Assembly: GCA_028751875.1 (NCBI GenBank)
Contig: CM054140.1
Coordinates: 32,512,408-32,576,407 of the forward strand
Length of the DNA: 64,000 nt
From: Rapana venosa
Taxonomy: Eukaryota > Mollusca > Gastropoda > Neogastropoda > Muricidae
Direction: 5' to 3'
Below are positions 24,801-33,198 of the stretch, piece by piece. Below the pieces are notes generated by a model. The model was not told where the DNA came from, made no database searches, and worked only from the letters and a program-made list of their open reading frames with translations. Made by a program: the position numbers and the translations under genes. The stretch's first letter is position 1. Each line of letters opens with the position of its first letter.

Positions 24801-27800
24801 TGAGCAAACTGCTTGACCATCAACTCACGAAGCAGGTCAAGGTCAGAGACCACCACCACAGGATTTGGCAAGTAGGTCCTGCCCACAAAGAGAAATAGGT
24901 GTCAGTGAATAGAGATGGAGACTTGACTAATCATCATCTGTCACAGGGGGGGGGGCGGGGTAGCCTAGCGGTTAGAGTGTTACACTCACATTTGACGGCC
25001 TGGGACTGAACCTTGATGTGAGCCACCACCAAGACTTCCGTTCATGGGGATTTTTCCCTTGAATTTATCATCAGTTCTGACTCCACTCCCCTCCCCCTCC
25101 CCGAAAGTCCTTCGGATAAGACTATAAACCTCCCCTGTGGAGATACCAGGTGCCTGTCACTTTAAACAGCATCCCCACACTCTGGAAACTCTGTGCTAGG
25201 AATTCCATCTTTTCTATCCTTCTCTGTGTTTCTGCCTTGTTCCTTTTCTTCCTGTCACCTCCTTCTTGTCTGTTTTCTGCCTTCTTGGCTCATTCTCCTG
25301 CCTTTTTTTTCCAGAAAGACTTAAAAGAGAACACTTCTCTCCCATGCTGGAGTCGGACGTGTTGGGCCTGACTTGTCAGGCGCTTAACAGCAGCACAACA
25401 CATTTTCACTCGTATGACATGATAGTTGCTGTCTGAATCTTCGCCGAAGAAGACTATAAACTGAAGCCCTGAGTGCGAACGCATACAAACCATTTTGCTC
25501 ACACATCAAACCCTGTTCCACCCACTGGAAGAGAAAACCATTAGTGATGGTTACAACAGATGACCAAATAAACCCCCCAAAAAACATAAGCACACTGGTG
25601 TAAAGTTTAGACATCACTCCTGAAGTTGGATTGCGGCTGCCTGAATGGTGGGCAAAAGTGGTCGCACATGCAGAAAACTTCACCAGTGGTGACCCTTGCA
25701 GCTAAGGAAAGACAACGACAAATAATCATCTCCACACGACTTCAGATGACCACCTACGGTCAGTGCAGTGGGCAATGCAACCTATGGTCCAGTGAACATG
25801 CTTTGAAAATACAGACTGACACACACACAGTCAAATGCACGCACACACACATACAAACACACACCCTGCATGCATGCATGCACACACACATGCATATATA
25901 TGCACACATGTGCTCATCATTAGAGAGCTAGAGATGCGTAAACAACATTATATAAAAAACAGCAAAATCTGTGGTGTGGTGTGGTGTGGTGTGGTGGTGG
26001 TTGGGGTGTGTGTGTATGTGTGTGTGTGCATTTTGTTTGTGTCCACATGCAAATGTGTTTGTAAACATGCATTTGCACATTCCTGCATGTGATATGCAAG
26101 CACAAAGTCTGAGTCACTATGTGATTGTGTGAATGCTTGTGTGTGAATGAATATACCTGAAAAGAGTCTGAGTGAATCAGAATAGTTATGCCTAAAAGGG
26201 AGGAAAAAAAAGAGAAAGAACTGCACACATTTCATCATAAAAATATGCCGACCTTATGACAAGCAAAAACACACACACATACACACACACGCATACACAC
26301 AAACACACAGATATGAACTAAAACTCAACCACCTTTTGATATCAAACATAAACCTACGAACAGAAACTAAGAGAAAAGACCCGCTGTTGGCCACTCACCC
26401 AAAGATATTTCCATACTCTTTCTTCCACTGAACAAAGACGTCACATATTCCCTGCAAATATGCAAATTTCATCAGGACTAGCACATTTTAAACATTGCAT
26501 ATGTACACATGTATGATGTAATCATATATACATTTATATTCATATAGCATAATACCAAGAAAGAAAGGCATGAGTGCGTGCATGCCTCTGTGTGTGTGCA
26601 TGCACATGTATTGATTTCTATCTCTTTCAAAGACTCAAAGCTAAAGGCCTGCAAAAGTAACTCTTTGCCCTCTCCTCCCCCCCCCAAAAAAAAAGCCACC
26701 CCCTCCCACCACAAACAAACAACAAACCACCACCTACCAACCAATCAATCAATCAATCAATCAACCAACCAACAGCCAGCAACAGGACAGTTTAAAGGAA
26801 CAAAGAGAGTACACATGCGACACTCCAGTACATATTGAGTTGCATTGCACCAGTGGCCAATATTTAATTATTGACATGTTATCAATCTGCAATAGAAAGG
26901 CTATTCAATACAACAACAAGATTGAAAATCGGACAACTCTATCAAAAATTATTACATATTGAAACGCTAGACTGCAGGAAGTGACAAACAGACAGGTTTT
27001 GCATGATAATAGGTGGTCAGAATGAGGGCTTGGGTGTTTTTAAAGGCGTTTTTAAAGCAAAAGGACACAAACTTACACCTTGATATTTCAGCACATGGTA
27101 GAATAATGGCCATAGTTTCGAAATCAATAAAAAATCTCAAAATCAACAACTTGACCCCCACCTGCCTAAAACGGCTCTTAGCAGAAAAGTGGGTCAGGTG
27201 CAAAGCGACTCATTTTGTGGTGGAGTGTCACAACAACTCGGCATACAAGCCTATGAAACAGAAGACAGCTGAGAAAACAATCCAAGCAAAAACATGTATA
27301 TATACATACACACAGTCGCCAGCTCTAATCAGGCTTATGCAACTACCAGTTCTTATCAAGCGAGTGTATGTTATGTTATTTTTATTTAATTTTATCATGC
27401 TGTTGTTGTTCCTCCGCTAGAGCTCCGCGGTTCATCGATGGTGAGATTTTTTGTGTGTGTGACCATTTTTGTCCACCATGAAGGCATCCACATTCAAGCT
27501 TTGGGGACGATGCCTGAACTCCAGACCACTGTCATGTGTTAAAAAAAGAAGTGGAAACCCAAATTCCTACCACCTAAAGGGTCTGCTCTTTCAAAAGGTG
27601 GAATAAGCTTTTAAGGGCGTGTGCAAAACGTTCTGCTTTGTTTGCACATGGTCCTCGTGTAAAAAGTTAAAGTTAAAGAGTCCCTAACCTATAAGTCCTT
27701 AGGGAGCGAGGCTTCGAGACCTCACTTCCTAGGCCCAAGCATATTGGAGCGCGCCCATCTCCTCTCCCCGCTGCTTCCTGTTGTATAGTCTCACCCAAAG

Positions 27801-27991
27801 GACTTTCGCTTCGGGCAGTTAAGTTGGCACTAATGTTATTCGAGGGGAAAAAATTCCCTGTGCACGATAATCTCATGAGTGCAAGTACTTACCACTAGCT
27901 ATTCGCCCCCTTACGTATTTTATAAACAGGGAAGCCAGCAAGAACTGTCTTTTTTTCTCATTTTTTTCTGTGGAGAGACAGAGAGTGCACC

Positions 27992-28022
<31 letters not shown>

Positions 28023-29347
28023 ACACACCATATACACAGGCTCGCCCACAGACAAAACAAACCAAAACAGTACAGCAAGTAAATCAACAGCCCCTCCCCC
28101 CCCTTTCCCCAAAATAACGTTCTCACAAATGAAGGAAAATATTGAAGACAGTATAAAAGTTTATTTTTAAAAACATGTTTAGGAATATGCGAAGAACTTG
28201 CCTGTTTTGCACCCGTCGTGTGTTCCGAGTGAGAATGACGGAGGCGTTGGTAGCCCCAAACCTCTAAAAAACGCTGAGTGTCTCCCTAGTTTTGCCTTCG
28301 AAATGATAAAGAGATTGTTTGCTCACTTGATTCAAAAATCAGGGTACATATGGAACATACCTGTTGTGTGTGTGCTGCGTGTTTGTGTCATTGTGTGTGT
28401 GTGTCGTTTTGTGGTGTCGTTTGTTTGTCATGTTTGTGTGTGGCATATGTTATGTGTTTGGGAGTTGAAAGAGAATATATCAAAGATGTATCATTGATGA
28501 CATGAGTGTGTGTGTGTTGTTTTGGGTTTGGTGTGTGTGTGTGTTGTGTGTGTGTGGTGTTGTGTGTGTGTGGTGACAAGACGAAAACGTGCAAGTGATG
28601 TATGCACAGTGTGTGTGTGTGTTGTGTTTGTGTGTGTGAGCGAGAGAGAGAGGAAGAGAGAGGGGCCCAGAGGAGAGAGAGGGAGAGAGAGAGAACTCTG
28701 AAAGAGAAAGAGAGAGAAACAGAGGCAGAGACAGAGAGACAGAGACTGAGAGAGAGAGAGAGAACATACAAGTGCACACACACACATGTCCTTTGGATGA
28801 GACTATAAACTGAGGCCCCGTGTGCGAACGCATGCAGAACATCTTGTGCACACGTTAAATCTCGTCTAATATCACTTAGAAGTTAGAGTGAACAGACATT
28901 AAATTGAAGACAACAACAACATTCGCTTTTCGAAAGAGTAGGCCATTGTGTGCCGGTGGGAACAGATGACAAAATTTACAAAACCGCATACACACGGGAA
29001 CTGGATGTAAAAAAAAAAAGCACATGAGTGCTTATTCCATTATCCTTGATATTTAAAAAGAAAAAGTCATCTGAGCACTTTGATTTGTTGCTTTACAAGA
29101 TTCAGCGCTATATAAATTCCATACATTATTATTATTATTATTACTCTGTGTTTTGTGTGGTGTGTGTGTGTGTGTGTGTGTGTGTTGTGTGGTGGTGTGT
29201 GTGGGAGTGTGGTGTGTGAGTGTGTGTGTATGTGCATGGGCACATGTGTGTGTTCAGAAGAAGAACTGACCAGATGAAGTATATCAGTAGTGAGACAGCG
29301 GTGACAGCCAGCACAATGGTGACAGAGAACCAGCTCAAGATATCCAT
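11938..29347 (-). CDS. Cytochrome P450 gene A (CYP3-like), fragmented over many exons
   Basis: Predicted haem-thiolate monooxygenase held in the ER membrane by an N-terminal helix. Supported exons in transcription order are E1 29271-29347, E3 26399-26451, E4 24785-24878, E5 21628-21742 (frameshifted), E6 19975-20063, E7 18887-19029, E9 16211-16337, an I-helix exon 14606-14767 and a haem exon ending at 11938. Splice phases chain correctly wherever neighbouring exons are clean (E3 to E4, E6 to E7). E2 (proline-rich hinge), E8, the K-helix exon, the exon between K-helix and haem, and the last exon were not found. The downstream half lies in low-quality sequence, so I cannot say whether the gene is intact. 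The family call is by motif and exon pattern (CYP3 clan); the substrate is unknown. It forms a head-to-tail tandem pair with gene B. Confidence 0.85.
12570..12690 (+). mobile_element. SINE-B 3' tail, corrupted
   Basis: ACACATGAGTGCTTATTCCA near 12612 is the 3' end of the SINE-B type seen complete at 31834-32150. A short GAATGAATG repeat follows. Confidence 0.65.
12691..14605. other. Gene A intron region, K-helix exon expected but not found
   Basis: By exon order, the gene A K-helix exon and the exon joining it to the haem exon should lie here. I searched the minus strand for an ExxR block like that at 51933-52010 and found no convincing match. The text is homopolymer-rich, with a G run at about 13541-13563 that gives poly-Pro shadow frames. 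Confidence 0.5.
14606..14767 (-). CDS. P450 gene A: I-helix exon (corrupted)
   Basis: The minus strand reads DDEMKGN, then FLGAGYDT, then LSYTLF, then NPEAQKR in largely one frame. This is the oxygen-activation helix of P450s, with a canonical AGxDT motif. A clean acceptor (TTTTTCAG) precedes it and a GTGGGG donor follows. The length is 162 bp against 157 bp in gene B, which fits a few inserted bases. A short deletion at the start breaks the join to E9. Confidence 0.8.
16211..16337 (-). CDS. P450 gene A: E9 (FLQLL-type exon, corrupted)
   Basis: Homologous base for base, with indels, to gene B exon 54852-54978. Plus-strand landmarks shared by both are CAGGAAGTCGCT, TTTCAGCATCAA and AAGTGGGCC. 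The minus strand gives SDFLQ at the start. The donor AAAAG followed by GTGAGG is clear; the acceptor side is corrupted, so the 5' boundary is approximate. Confidence 0.7.
16338..18245. other. Gene A intron region, E8 expected but not found
   Basis: Gene B has its FPMIADVL exon between the equivalents of E7 and E9, and I could not find its partner here. The sequence is homopolymer-expanded and changes abruptly to clean sequence near 18245. Confidence 0.5.
18440..18850 (-). mobile_element. SINE-B with shared tail (variant 2)
   Basis: Read on the minus strand, a tRNA-like head begins near 18850 with A-box-like TAGCGTAGTGG and B-box-like GGTTTGATCC. Next come the family B body (GTGTGTTCGCAAACAGG on the plus strand at 18647) and the region equivalent to its GGTGGGAACAGATGAC motif. 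The shared tail ends in CTAGCTGAGGAA near 18445. It lies in the intron after gene A E7. Confidence 0.75.
18887..19029 (-). CDS. P450 gene A: E7
   Basis: This 143-bp exon encodes GCFAMDTIAGAAFGIELDSL and a following FNPKDPFNVNGLK, a conserved CYP3-type block (compare FAMDVIxxxxFG). The acceptor is TTTTGGCAG and the donor GTATGT. It starts in phase 2, completing a Tyr codon (TA|C) with E6, and ends in phase 1. The same length and phases occur in gene B at 57806-57948. The exon is open throughout. Confidence 0.93.
19215..19318 (-). mobile_element. tRNA-like SINE head fragment
   Basis: The minus strand contains a B-box GGGTTTGATTCCC and a weak A-box region about 45 bases upstream. It is followed by a CGCTCTTTCTTCC stretch. 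The body was not matched to the other families. Confidence 0.5.
19345..19440 (+). repeat. Shared SINE tail module (truncated copy)
   Basis: The order GAAGTCTCCAAAGTTGGAGTG, CAACTGCC, CACAAAATCTCACC and ACTGGTGAACC matches the tail of SINE-C at 53615-53705. No head precedes it. Confidence 0.65.
19975..20063 (-). CDS. P450 gene A: E6
   Basis: This 89-bp exon encodes MMPAINRVVQNLKTYI and GEEVELK, matching the MxPxI...L..EAxxGxxVxLK block of CYP3 proteins. The acceptor is CTGTGCAG, the donor GTGAGT after phase-2 TA. Gene B has an 89-bp counterpart at 59399-59487. A 42-bp minisatellite lies directly upstream of the acceptor, so the intron's 3' end is made of that repeat. Confidence 0.93.
20072..20705. 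repeat. Minisatellite, ~42-bp unit, about 15 copies
   Basis: The unit is AAATAAAAACAGCCAC, then either AGCGTCAC or AACTTAAC, then AACTGCT and a TTCTTTTCTC end. The two variants occur in blocks. A 42-bp unit is a multiple of three, so the minus strand stays open over 20180-20710 as a 14-residue repeat (core VVKLWLFLFEKR). I regard that frame as intronic, because the array ends 9 bases from the E6 acceptor. Confidence 0.9.
20828..21140 (-). mobile_element. Element X copy 1 (~320-bp repeat)
   Basis: Matches the elements at 25130-25449 and 57040-57312. Plus-strand landmarks are GCGAACACTCAGACAGCATC, GCCGTTAAGCGCTTGA, GGCAGAAAATAAGACAAGG and GCTATTTATACTGACAGGC. It has no long open frame. The class is unknown; see the copy with target-site duplication at 25130. 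Confidence 0.75.
21628..21742 (-). CDS. P450 gene A: E5, C-helix exon, frameshifted
   Basis: Corresponds to the 120-bp gene B exon 60655-60774 but is 115 bp long and not open. On the minus strand GATCACTGGAAAACATGTGAG is the DHWKHVR region with an extra A, and TTCAGTTCTGGAAAGTTGAA is FSSGKL. The acceptor TTTTTCAG and donor GTAAGG are intact. The patch around it (about 21150-21760) is rich in homopolymers, so the breaks may be sequencing error. Confidence 0.75.
21860..21965 (+). repeat. Shared SINE tail module
   Basis: TAATGGTGGGGTACAACAGG, then CATCTCACCATTGGTCCACC, then a GAGCTCTGGCCAAGGAAC end. A (CA)n run at 21766-21801 precedes it. Confidence 0.65.
22455..22600 (+). mobile_element. tRNA-like SINE head
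   Basis: TAGTGCGATGGTTAGCATCG resembles a pol III A-box region, and GCGGGTTCCAATCCC is a B box about 35 bases later. GGGGACAACGGCCAGCACC follows. No full tRNA cloverleaf could be drawn, so I call it a SINE head and not a tRNA gene. Confidence 0.55.
22601..23590. other. Gene A intron, no recognised feature
   Basis: Clean sequence of ordinary composition between E5 and E4. Short open frames on both strands show no domain I know. A C run lies at 23509-23522. Confidence 0.5.
23595..24025 (-). pseudogene. Array of decayed E4 exon-end fragments
   Basis: Four imperfect units (about 23595-23690, 23715-23810, 23845-23945 and 23945-24025) resemble the donor end of E4 and its flanking intron. The third is best: on the plus strand ACCGGTCTGTTCGGGAAATG is followed by TTTTGACCATCACCTCAC. 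This matches gene A at 24784 and gene B at 62869. On the minus strand it gives EVMVK, then a damaged FPxR region, then a GT. None is long enough or open enough to serve as an exon. Confidence 0.65.
24035..24165 (+). repeat. Interspersed repeat end (TTTATATAGCGC type)
   Basis: GGAATTTATATAGCGCTGAT followed by CTTGTGAAGCAAAC. The reverse form occurs near 29085-29130 and a corrupted form near 2645. The text resembles 3' ends of LINE/SINE elements common in marine invertebrates; the family was not assigned. Confidence 0.5.
24785..24878 (-). CDS. P450 gene A: E4
   Basis: This 94-bp exon encodes TYLPNPVVVVSDLDLLRELM and then VKQFAHFPNRA, the block that in CYP3 proteins reads QPVLxIxDPDxIKxVLVKE...FxNR. 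The acceptor is GTGGGCAG, the donor GTAAAT. Its first base completes a Gly codon (GG|G) with E3, and it ends in phase 0. The gene B counterpart is 97 bp. It is open throughout. Confidence 0.93.
24954..25712 (+). mobile_element. SINE-B variant 2, interrupted by element X
   Basis: The head has A-box TAGCCTAGCGGTTAGAG and a degenerate B box. The body runs to AAGACTATAAAC at 25118, is interrupted by element X, then resumes at 25462 (TGAAGCCCTGAGTGCGAACG). It ends with the shared tail (GAAGTTGGATTGCGGCTGCC at 25624 to GCAGCTAAGGAAAG). A G run lies at its 5' end (24947-24959). Confidence 0.8.
25130..25449 (+). mobile_element. Element X copy 2, inserted in SINE-B with a 12-bp target-site duplication
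   Basis: The perfect direct repeat AAGACTATAAAC lies at 25118-25129 and 25450-25461. Removing the 320 bp between them plus one repeat restores a continuous SINE-B body. The element begins CTCCCCTGTGGAGATACC and ends CTGAATCTTCGCCGA. I see no long terminal inverted repeat and no coding capacity. Two further copies are at 20828-21140 and 57040-57312 in the opposite orientation. It could be a SINE without an obvious tRNA head or another non-autonomous element. Confidence 0.85.
25805..26330. repeat. CA/TG-rich low-complexity stretch
   Basis: CA tracts at 25818-25890 and 26269-26310, and GTGTGGTG tracts at 25974-26030, separated by unique intron sequence. Confidence 0.8.
26399..26451 (-). CDS. 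P450 gene A: E3
   Basis: This 53-bp exon encodes GICDVFVQWKKEYGNIFG across the junction, the FxxWxKKYGxIxG block that precedes the first beta region of CYP3 proteins. The acceptor is TATTTGCAG, the donor GTGAGT. It starts in phase 0 and ends in phase 2, joining exactly to E4. Gene B's partner must lie beyond the right edge of the window. Confidence 0.88.
26452..27400. other. Gene A intron region, E2 not found
   Basis: E2 should encode the PGP-type hinge and lie between 26452 and 29270. I found no minus-strand proline-glycine-proline exon with splice sites. A short ATCA repeat lies at about 26742-26770. An open plus-strand frame at 27013-27420 has no recognisable domain. Confidence 0.5.
27401..27525 (-). 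repeat. Shared SINE tail module, diverged
   Basis: Plus-strand order is TTGTTCCTCCGCTAGAGCTC, TCATCGATGGTGAG, TGTCCACCATGAAGG and TTTGGGGACGATG. This is the reverse complement of the tail consensus. Confidence 0.65.
27660..27870. repeat. Interspersed repeat E
   Basis: AAGTTAAAGTTAAAGAGTCC, then GGGAGCGAGGCTTCGAGACC, then TCACTTCCTAGGCC. A corrupted second copy is at about 40305-40440 (GGGGAGCGAGGTGTCAGAGA, CCTCACTTCCC). The class is unknown. Confidence 0.6.
27993..28790. repeat. Poly-C run, then GT- and GA-rich low-complexity sequence
   Basis: A C run at about 27992-28022, unique sequence to 28370, then GT-rich tracts to 28640 and GA-rich tracts to 28763. Long Ser/Leu and Thr/His frames here are products of the dinucleotides. 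Confidence 0.85.
28790..29065 (+). mobile_element. SINE-B variant 1, head missing
   Basis: TCCTTTGGATGAGACTATAA starts the body. GTGTGCGAACGCATGCAGAA, CCGGTGGGAACAGATGAC and CATACACACGGGAACTGGAT follow. The 3' end carries AGCACATGAGTGCTTATTCC. A roughly 90-bp unrelated segment lies between 28865 and 28935. Confidence 0.8.
29145..29245. repeat. (GT)n microsatellite in gene A intron 1
   Basis: A GT run with TG interruptions. It ends about 25 bases downstream (in transcription) of the E1 donor. Confidence 0.9.
29271..29347 (-). CDS. P450 gene A: E1, start codon and membrane anchor
   Basis: The ATG at 29347 lies in a strong Kozak context (AACCATGG). The exon encodes MDILSWFSVTIVLAVTAVSL and then LIYFI, a single hydrophobic helix as expected for a microsomal P450 signal anchor. 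The donor GTCAGT splits a Trp codon (TG|G). The call rests on position, orientation and anchor-like composition, because no P450 signature lies in this exon. E2 was not located, so the join is unproven. Confidence 0.75.
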
Positions 29348-29429
29348 GGTTATGTCCCCTTTCAGTCAGTCTTCTGTCTTTCTCCTGTGTCTGAACCAGC
29401 GCTCTGCTCACCTGCTTCTTTGGACTGAA

Positions 29430-29920
29430 ATAAACGAACATAACGACAATGATAGTGATGATGAATGTAATGATAATGAACACAATGATATTGATGATGA
29501 ACACAGTGACAAAGAACACGATGATAAATAATGAAGACAATGGCAATAAATAATGAGCACTATGATAATGAACACAATGATACTATATAGTGCTAAAGAA
29601 CACACTAGTGATGATGATAGTGAAAACAATCGTGTCAATGATAATGACATTGAACATAATGATGATGGTAATTATAATTGATTAATAATAAACAAAACGA
29701 TAAATGAACACAATTATGCCAATAATGATGATAATGATAACAAAAACTGATGGTGATCACAATGATGATGATAATGATAACAATGATGATGGTGATGATA
29801 ATGCTGCAGCTTCTGCTGATCATAATGATGACAACAACAGCAGCAATGTTAACGGTGACATTAAAAATAATGATAACTTTAACTATAACAATGATAATGA
29901 TGATAACAATAAGTCATGCA
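29430..29920. repeat. Degenerate GATAATGATGA-type repeat
   Basis: AT- and GA-rich trinucleotide text built of AATGATGATGATAATGATAAC-like words. It gives Asn/Asp-rich frames on one strand and Ile/Val-rich frames on the other. It lies just upstream of gene A E1, where the promoter would be expected. No TATA or other promoter element could be assigned. Confidence 0.8.
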
Positions 29921-29979
29921 GGCATCCTGCGTCTGTACACGTCACACATGGGTATGTGTGTACTCCTCATTGTGATTGA

Positions 29980-30560
29980 AAAAAAAAAGTTTACTATTAT
30001 CATGGTTCTTAGTTTGAAATTTATCACGAAAAGACTAGAGTCAAGGTAATAAAGAAAACAAACCCGTCAACCAGTCTAATACAACAACAACAACTACAAC
30101 AACAGTAACAACAAAACTGCTTCAAGATTACTTTGCTCACAGACTTCAAAAACCTCACCTTTCTAGATAATAGATTCTAACTTTAGATGAGCAATCTTCA
30201 TCTTGCCTACTGAGAAATCATACAAAGTACAGCTTACTATTTCTAGATTTAAAGAGATTAAAAATGTTCCTTAAAGCTTACTGATTGATTTTAAATCAAA
30301 CTAAGCACATCGCACTAGTCCAGATTCTAAGAGATTAAAAGTTTCAAACATACTCTGATATATATATATATATGTATGTATGTAAGAACCCACTATGACC
30401 TCACTCTTGATTCCATTACTGGCTTGAATACTGGTTTAATAAGAATTCAGTCTCTCAGTCTCACATTGTATTTAATGTATGTTATACAAGTACACATGTA
30501 CTTGCTGGTATTGCTTTATTTGGCAATAGCTCAACTGTCTGCCATGACTTTTATCAGGGG
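29980..30560. other. AT-rich sequence, nothing recognised
   Basis: Contains short CAACAACAA and TATATA stretches only. Confidence 0.5.
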
Positions 30561-30574
30561 TTGTCATTGGTACA

Positions 30575-31028
30575 TCCCCCCCCCCCCCCCCCCCACTCCC
30601 CGCCATCCCCCCTGGGGCCCCCAACTGGGCACCCCATGGGCTATGAAAAAGACACCCCCACCCCCACCCCCAAAAAAAAAAAAAAAACCACTCAAACAAA
30701 GCACAAAGCAACCAAAAAACAAAAAAACCCAATTTGGGGGGGGGGGGAGAGAGAAAGAAGAGAGGAGAGAGAAGAAGAGAAATAATTGAGTAAAAGAGAG
30801 AGAGAAAGAGTGGGACACGGTAGCACTAAATTGTGGTGAGGTGAGAAAAATAGAGAAAGAACGATGTGGTGGGAGAAAAGAGGAGAGAGGAAAGAAGAAG
30901 AAAGGAAGAGCAGGAGGGAAAGAGGAGGCCCCCCCCCCCCATGGTGTGGTGGTTTGTAGGAGAGAGAGAGAAAAAAAATAGAGAGAGAGGGGGGGGAGAA
31001 ATGAGGGGGAGAGAAAAAAGAAAAAGAG

Positions 31029-31061
<33 letters not shown>

Positions 31062-31140
31062 GGGGGTGTGAAGGGGAGAAGAGAGAGAGAAAAAGGGGGG
31101 CGAGTGTGTTGTGGTGTGGGAGAGAGAGAGAGAGAGAGAG

Positions 31141-31171
<31 letters not shown>

Positions 31172-31414
31172 AAAAAAATAGAGAGAGCGAGGTGTGTGTG
31201 TGTTTTTGGGGGGGGGGGAGAGAGAGAGGAGAAAAAGAGAGTGTGTGGGGTGTGGGGTTTTGTGTGTGTGTGTGTGTGTGGGGGGGGGGTGTGTGGGTGG
31301 GGTTTTGTTTGGTGTGTGTGTATGTGTGTGTGTGTGTGTGTTTGTGGTGTGTATTTTGTGTTTGTGTGTGTGTTATGTGTGTGTGTTTGTAATGTGTGTG
31401 TGTGTGTTGTGTTG

Positions 31415-31447
<33 letters not shown>

Positions 31448-31455
31448 ACACAGAG
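30575..31455. repeat. Long low-complexity block (poly-C, GA, GT)
   Basis: A C run at about 30576-30594, mixed G/A sequence 30739-31190, and GT-rich sequence 31030-31060 and 31190-31448. It produces one 319-codon open frame on the minus strand, made of His/Thr and Ser/Leu/Phe strings. I reject that as a gene. Confidence 0.9.
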
Positions 31456-31833
31456 GAAATTATGACACTGGAAGGTCTGCTGACCTTGGAGATCATTAAA
31501 AAAAAATCTCCTTTAGTTTGCAACCTTGGCTACACACTCACTATCAGTATCCATGATCATGGTCTGATAAGCTTAGTTACAGCACTAGTCAACCCTGCAC
31601 TGCCTTCAAGCCCCTTCCCAAGTAGGGACCTGTCTGTCTCGCCCCAAATAGCATTGCTGCAAGGGAAGGAAACACAGAAAGAATTTTTTTTTTAAATAAA
31701 AGGAAGAAAGAGAGAGAGAGAGAAAAATTTTTTTTGAGAGCTAAAAGCATAAGCAACAAAATAAAACTGAGAGAAAACACAGAACATGTATGCACATGAG
31801 TGAAGAAGGCACACACACACAAACACAAACTAG

Positions 31834-32150
31834 GGGGATGGCATAGCCTAGTGGTTAGAACATTGCACTTGCAATCTGACGACCTGGGTTTGATTCCCAT
31901 TCAAGGGGATATTTTCCCCTGGAGTTAACATCAGTGCAGACTCCACTCTCCCCAAAAGTCCTTTGGATGAGACTATAAACCCAGGTCCCACATTAAATCC
32001 TGTGCAGCTTTTCGTAAGATTAGGCCATTGTGTGCCGGTGGGAACAGATGACAGAATTTACAAAACCGCATACACACGGGGACTGGATGTAAAAAAGCAC
32101 ATAAGTGCTTATTCCATTATCCTTGATATAAAAGAATAAGTAAAAATAAT
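31834..32150 (+). mobile_element. SINE-B variant 1, complete copy
   Basis: This is the clearest copy of the family. The A box is TAGCCTAGTGGTTAGAAC and the B box GGGTTTGATTCCC, 35 bases apart. Next are GGGGATATTTTCCCCTGGAG, GTCCTTTGGATGAGACTATA, CCGGTGGGAACAGATGACAG and CATACACACGGGGACTGG. The 3' end is AAGCACATAAGTGCTTATTC followed by an AT-rich tail. AAGCAC/GTGCTT is an inverted repeat that could form a small hairpin. Confidence 0.9.
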
Positions 32151-32159
32151 TACATACAA

Positions 32160-32325
32160 TAAATAACACAAGCATGTATACACACACAAAGTGGGTGAGA
32201 ATCAGTTTTTCTTTAAAAGCCCATTAAAAGAAAAAAAAAAACCCCAAATAAACAAACAACTATTTTCATCTAGATCTCTTTACCTACAGATCTATCTTGC
32301 TATCCAGCCTATCTATGCACACACT

Positions 32326-32359
<34 letters not shown>

Positions 32360-33035
32360 AATTAATTTTGACTTGTGGCTGATCAGCTAATGACAAAATG
32401 TTTTTTTTTAATGGCTGTCTATAGGAGCTGCTCACAACTGCAGTACAGATCGAAATGACACACCACTTCCAAAGACACGCAAACAGCCGTGTACAAGGCT
32501 AGGCTAGTAACACATGACCCTAGCTTTAGAAAGGTAGGCAGCCATCCAGTTTTGCTTCCATGACTTCAGCTTGTTGCAAAATCAAAACAAGCTGATTTAA
32601 GGATGAAGTTTTAGCACTTACCTTCCTTGTCTGCTACAAGCCTTTGGAATCAAGCTGAAGCTGAGAATGATTATTTCCGATTTACAAAATCAAACAAGAG
32701 TCAGTCACTTGTTGTAGCTCGAAGAGCGACCAGTTTTTTGTGTGTGATTATTTTTAGGTCTCAGCGAAGAGGGAGTGTGTTGTTGTGGAGAGGAAGCGAC
32801 AGAGTTGCCCTTTCAAAGAGAAGGCTAGAGAGATCTACCTCCAGTTCAGTGTGCTGTGTACCCTTACCGTCAATGGGTACTCATGTACTCTATTTTCTTC
32901 CTCTCCTTTTGCGGAAAAATGAATAAGCATTTCAGTTTTAGTCAAAGAGGAGGGTGTTGTGTTGGCCTGATCCTATGACAAAGAAAGCTGGGTTCTGCAT
33001 GGGCACTCCATTTAGGGAAAAATGACTTATCTATT
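32160..33035. other. No gene supported
   Basis: Unique-looking sequence with an (AG)n run at 32329-32356. A 99-codon plus-strand frame at 32627-32926 shows no recognisable domain and no splice context. Confidence 0.5.
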
Positions 33036-33039
33036 CAGG

Positions 33040-33122
33040 TTCAAATTAGTGTGTGTGTGTGTGGTATGTGTGTGTGTTGTGTGCTGTGAGTGACGATTTT
33101 TCTCTCTCTCTCCCTCTCTCTC

Positions 33123-33156
<34 letters not shown>

Positions 33157-33167
33157 ACGCACGCACG

Positions 33168-33195
<28 letters not shown>
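33040..33195. repeat. GT, TC and CA microsatellites
   Basis: A GT run at 33050-33085, a TC-rich run at 33099-33156 and a CA run at 33169-33195. Confidence 0.9.

Positions 33196-33198
<3 letters not shown>

Noticed and set aside
29430..29920. Asn/Asp-rich protein or promoter element upstream of gene A
   Set aside because: Degenerate trinucleotide repeat; frames have no start context or domain, and no promoter motif could be assigned.
30564..31523. 319-codon open frame on the minus strand
   Set aside because: It is made of His/Thr, Ser/Leu and Phe/Pro strings from CA, GA, GT and C-run sequence, with no domain and no splice context.
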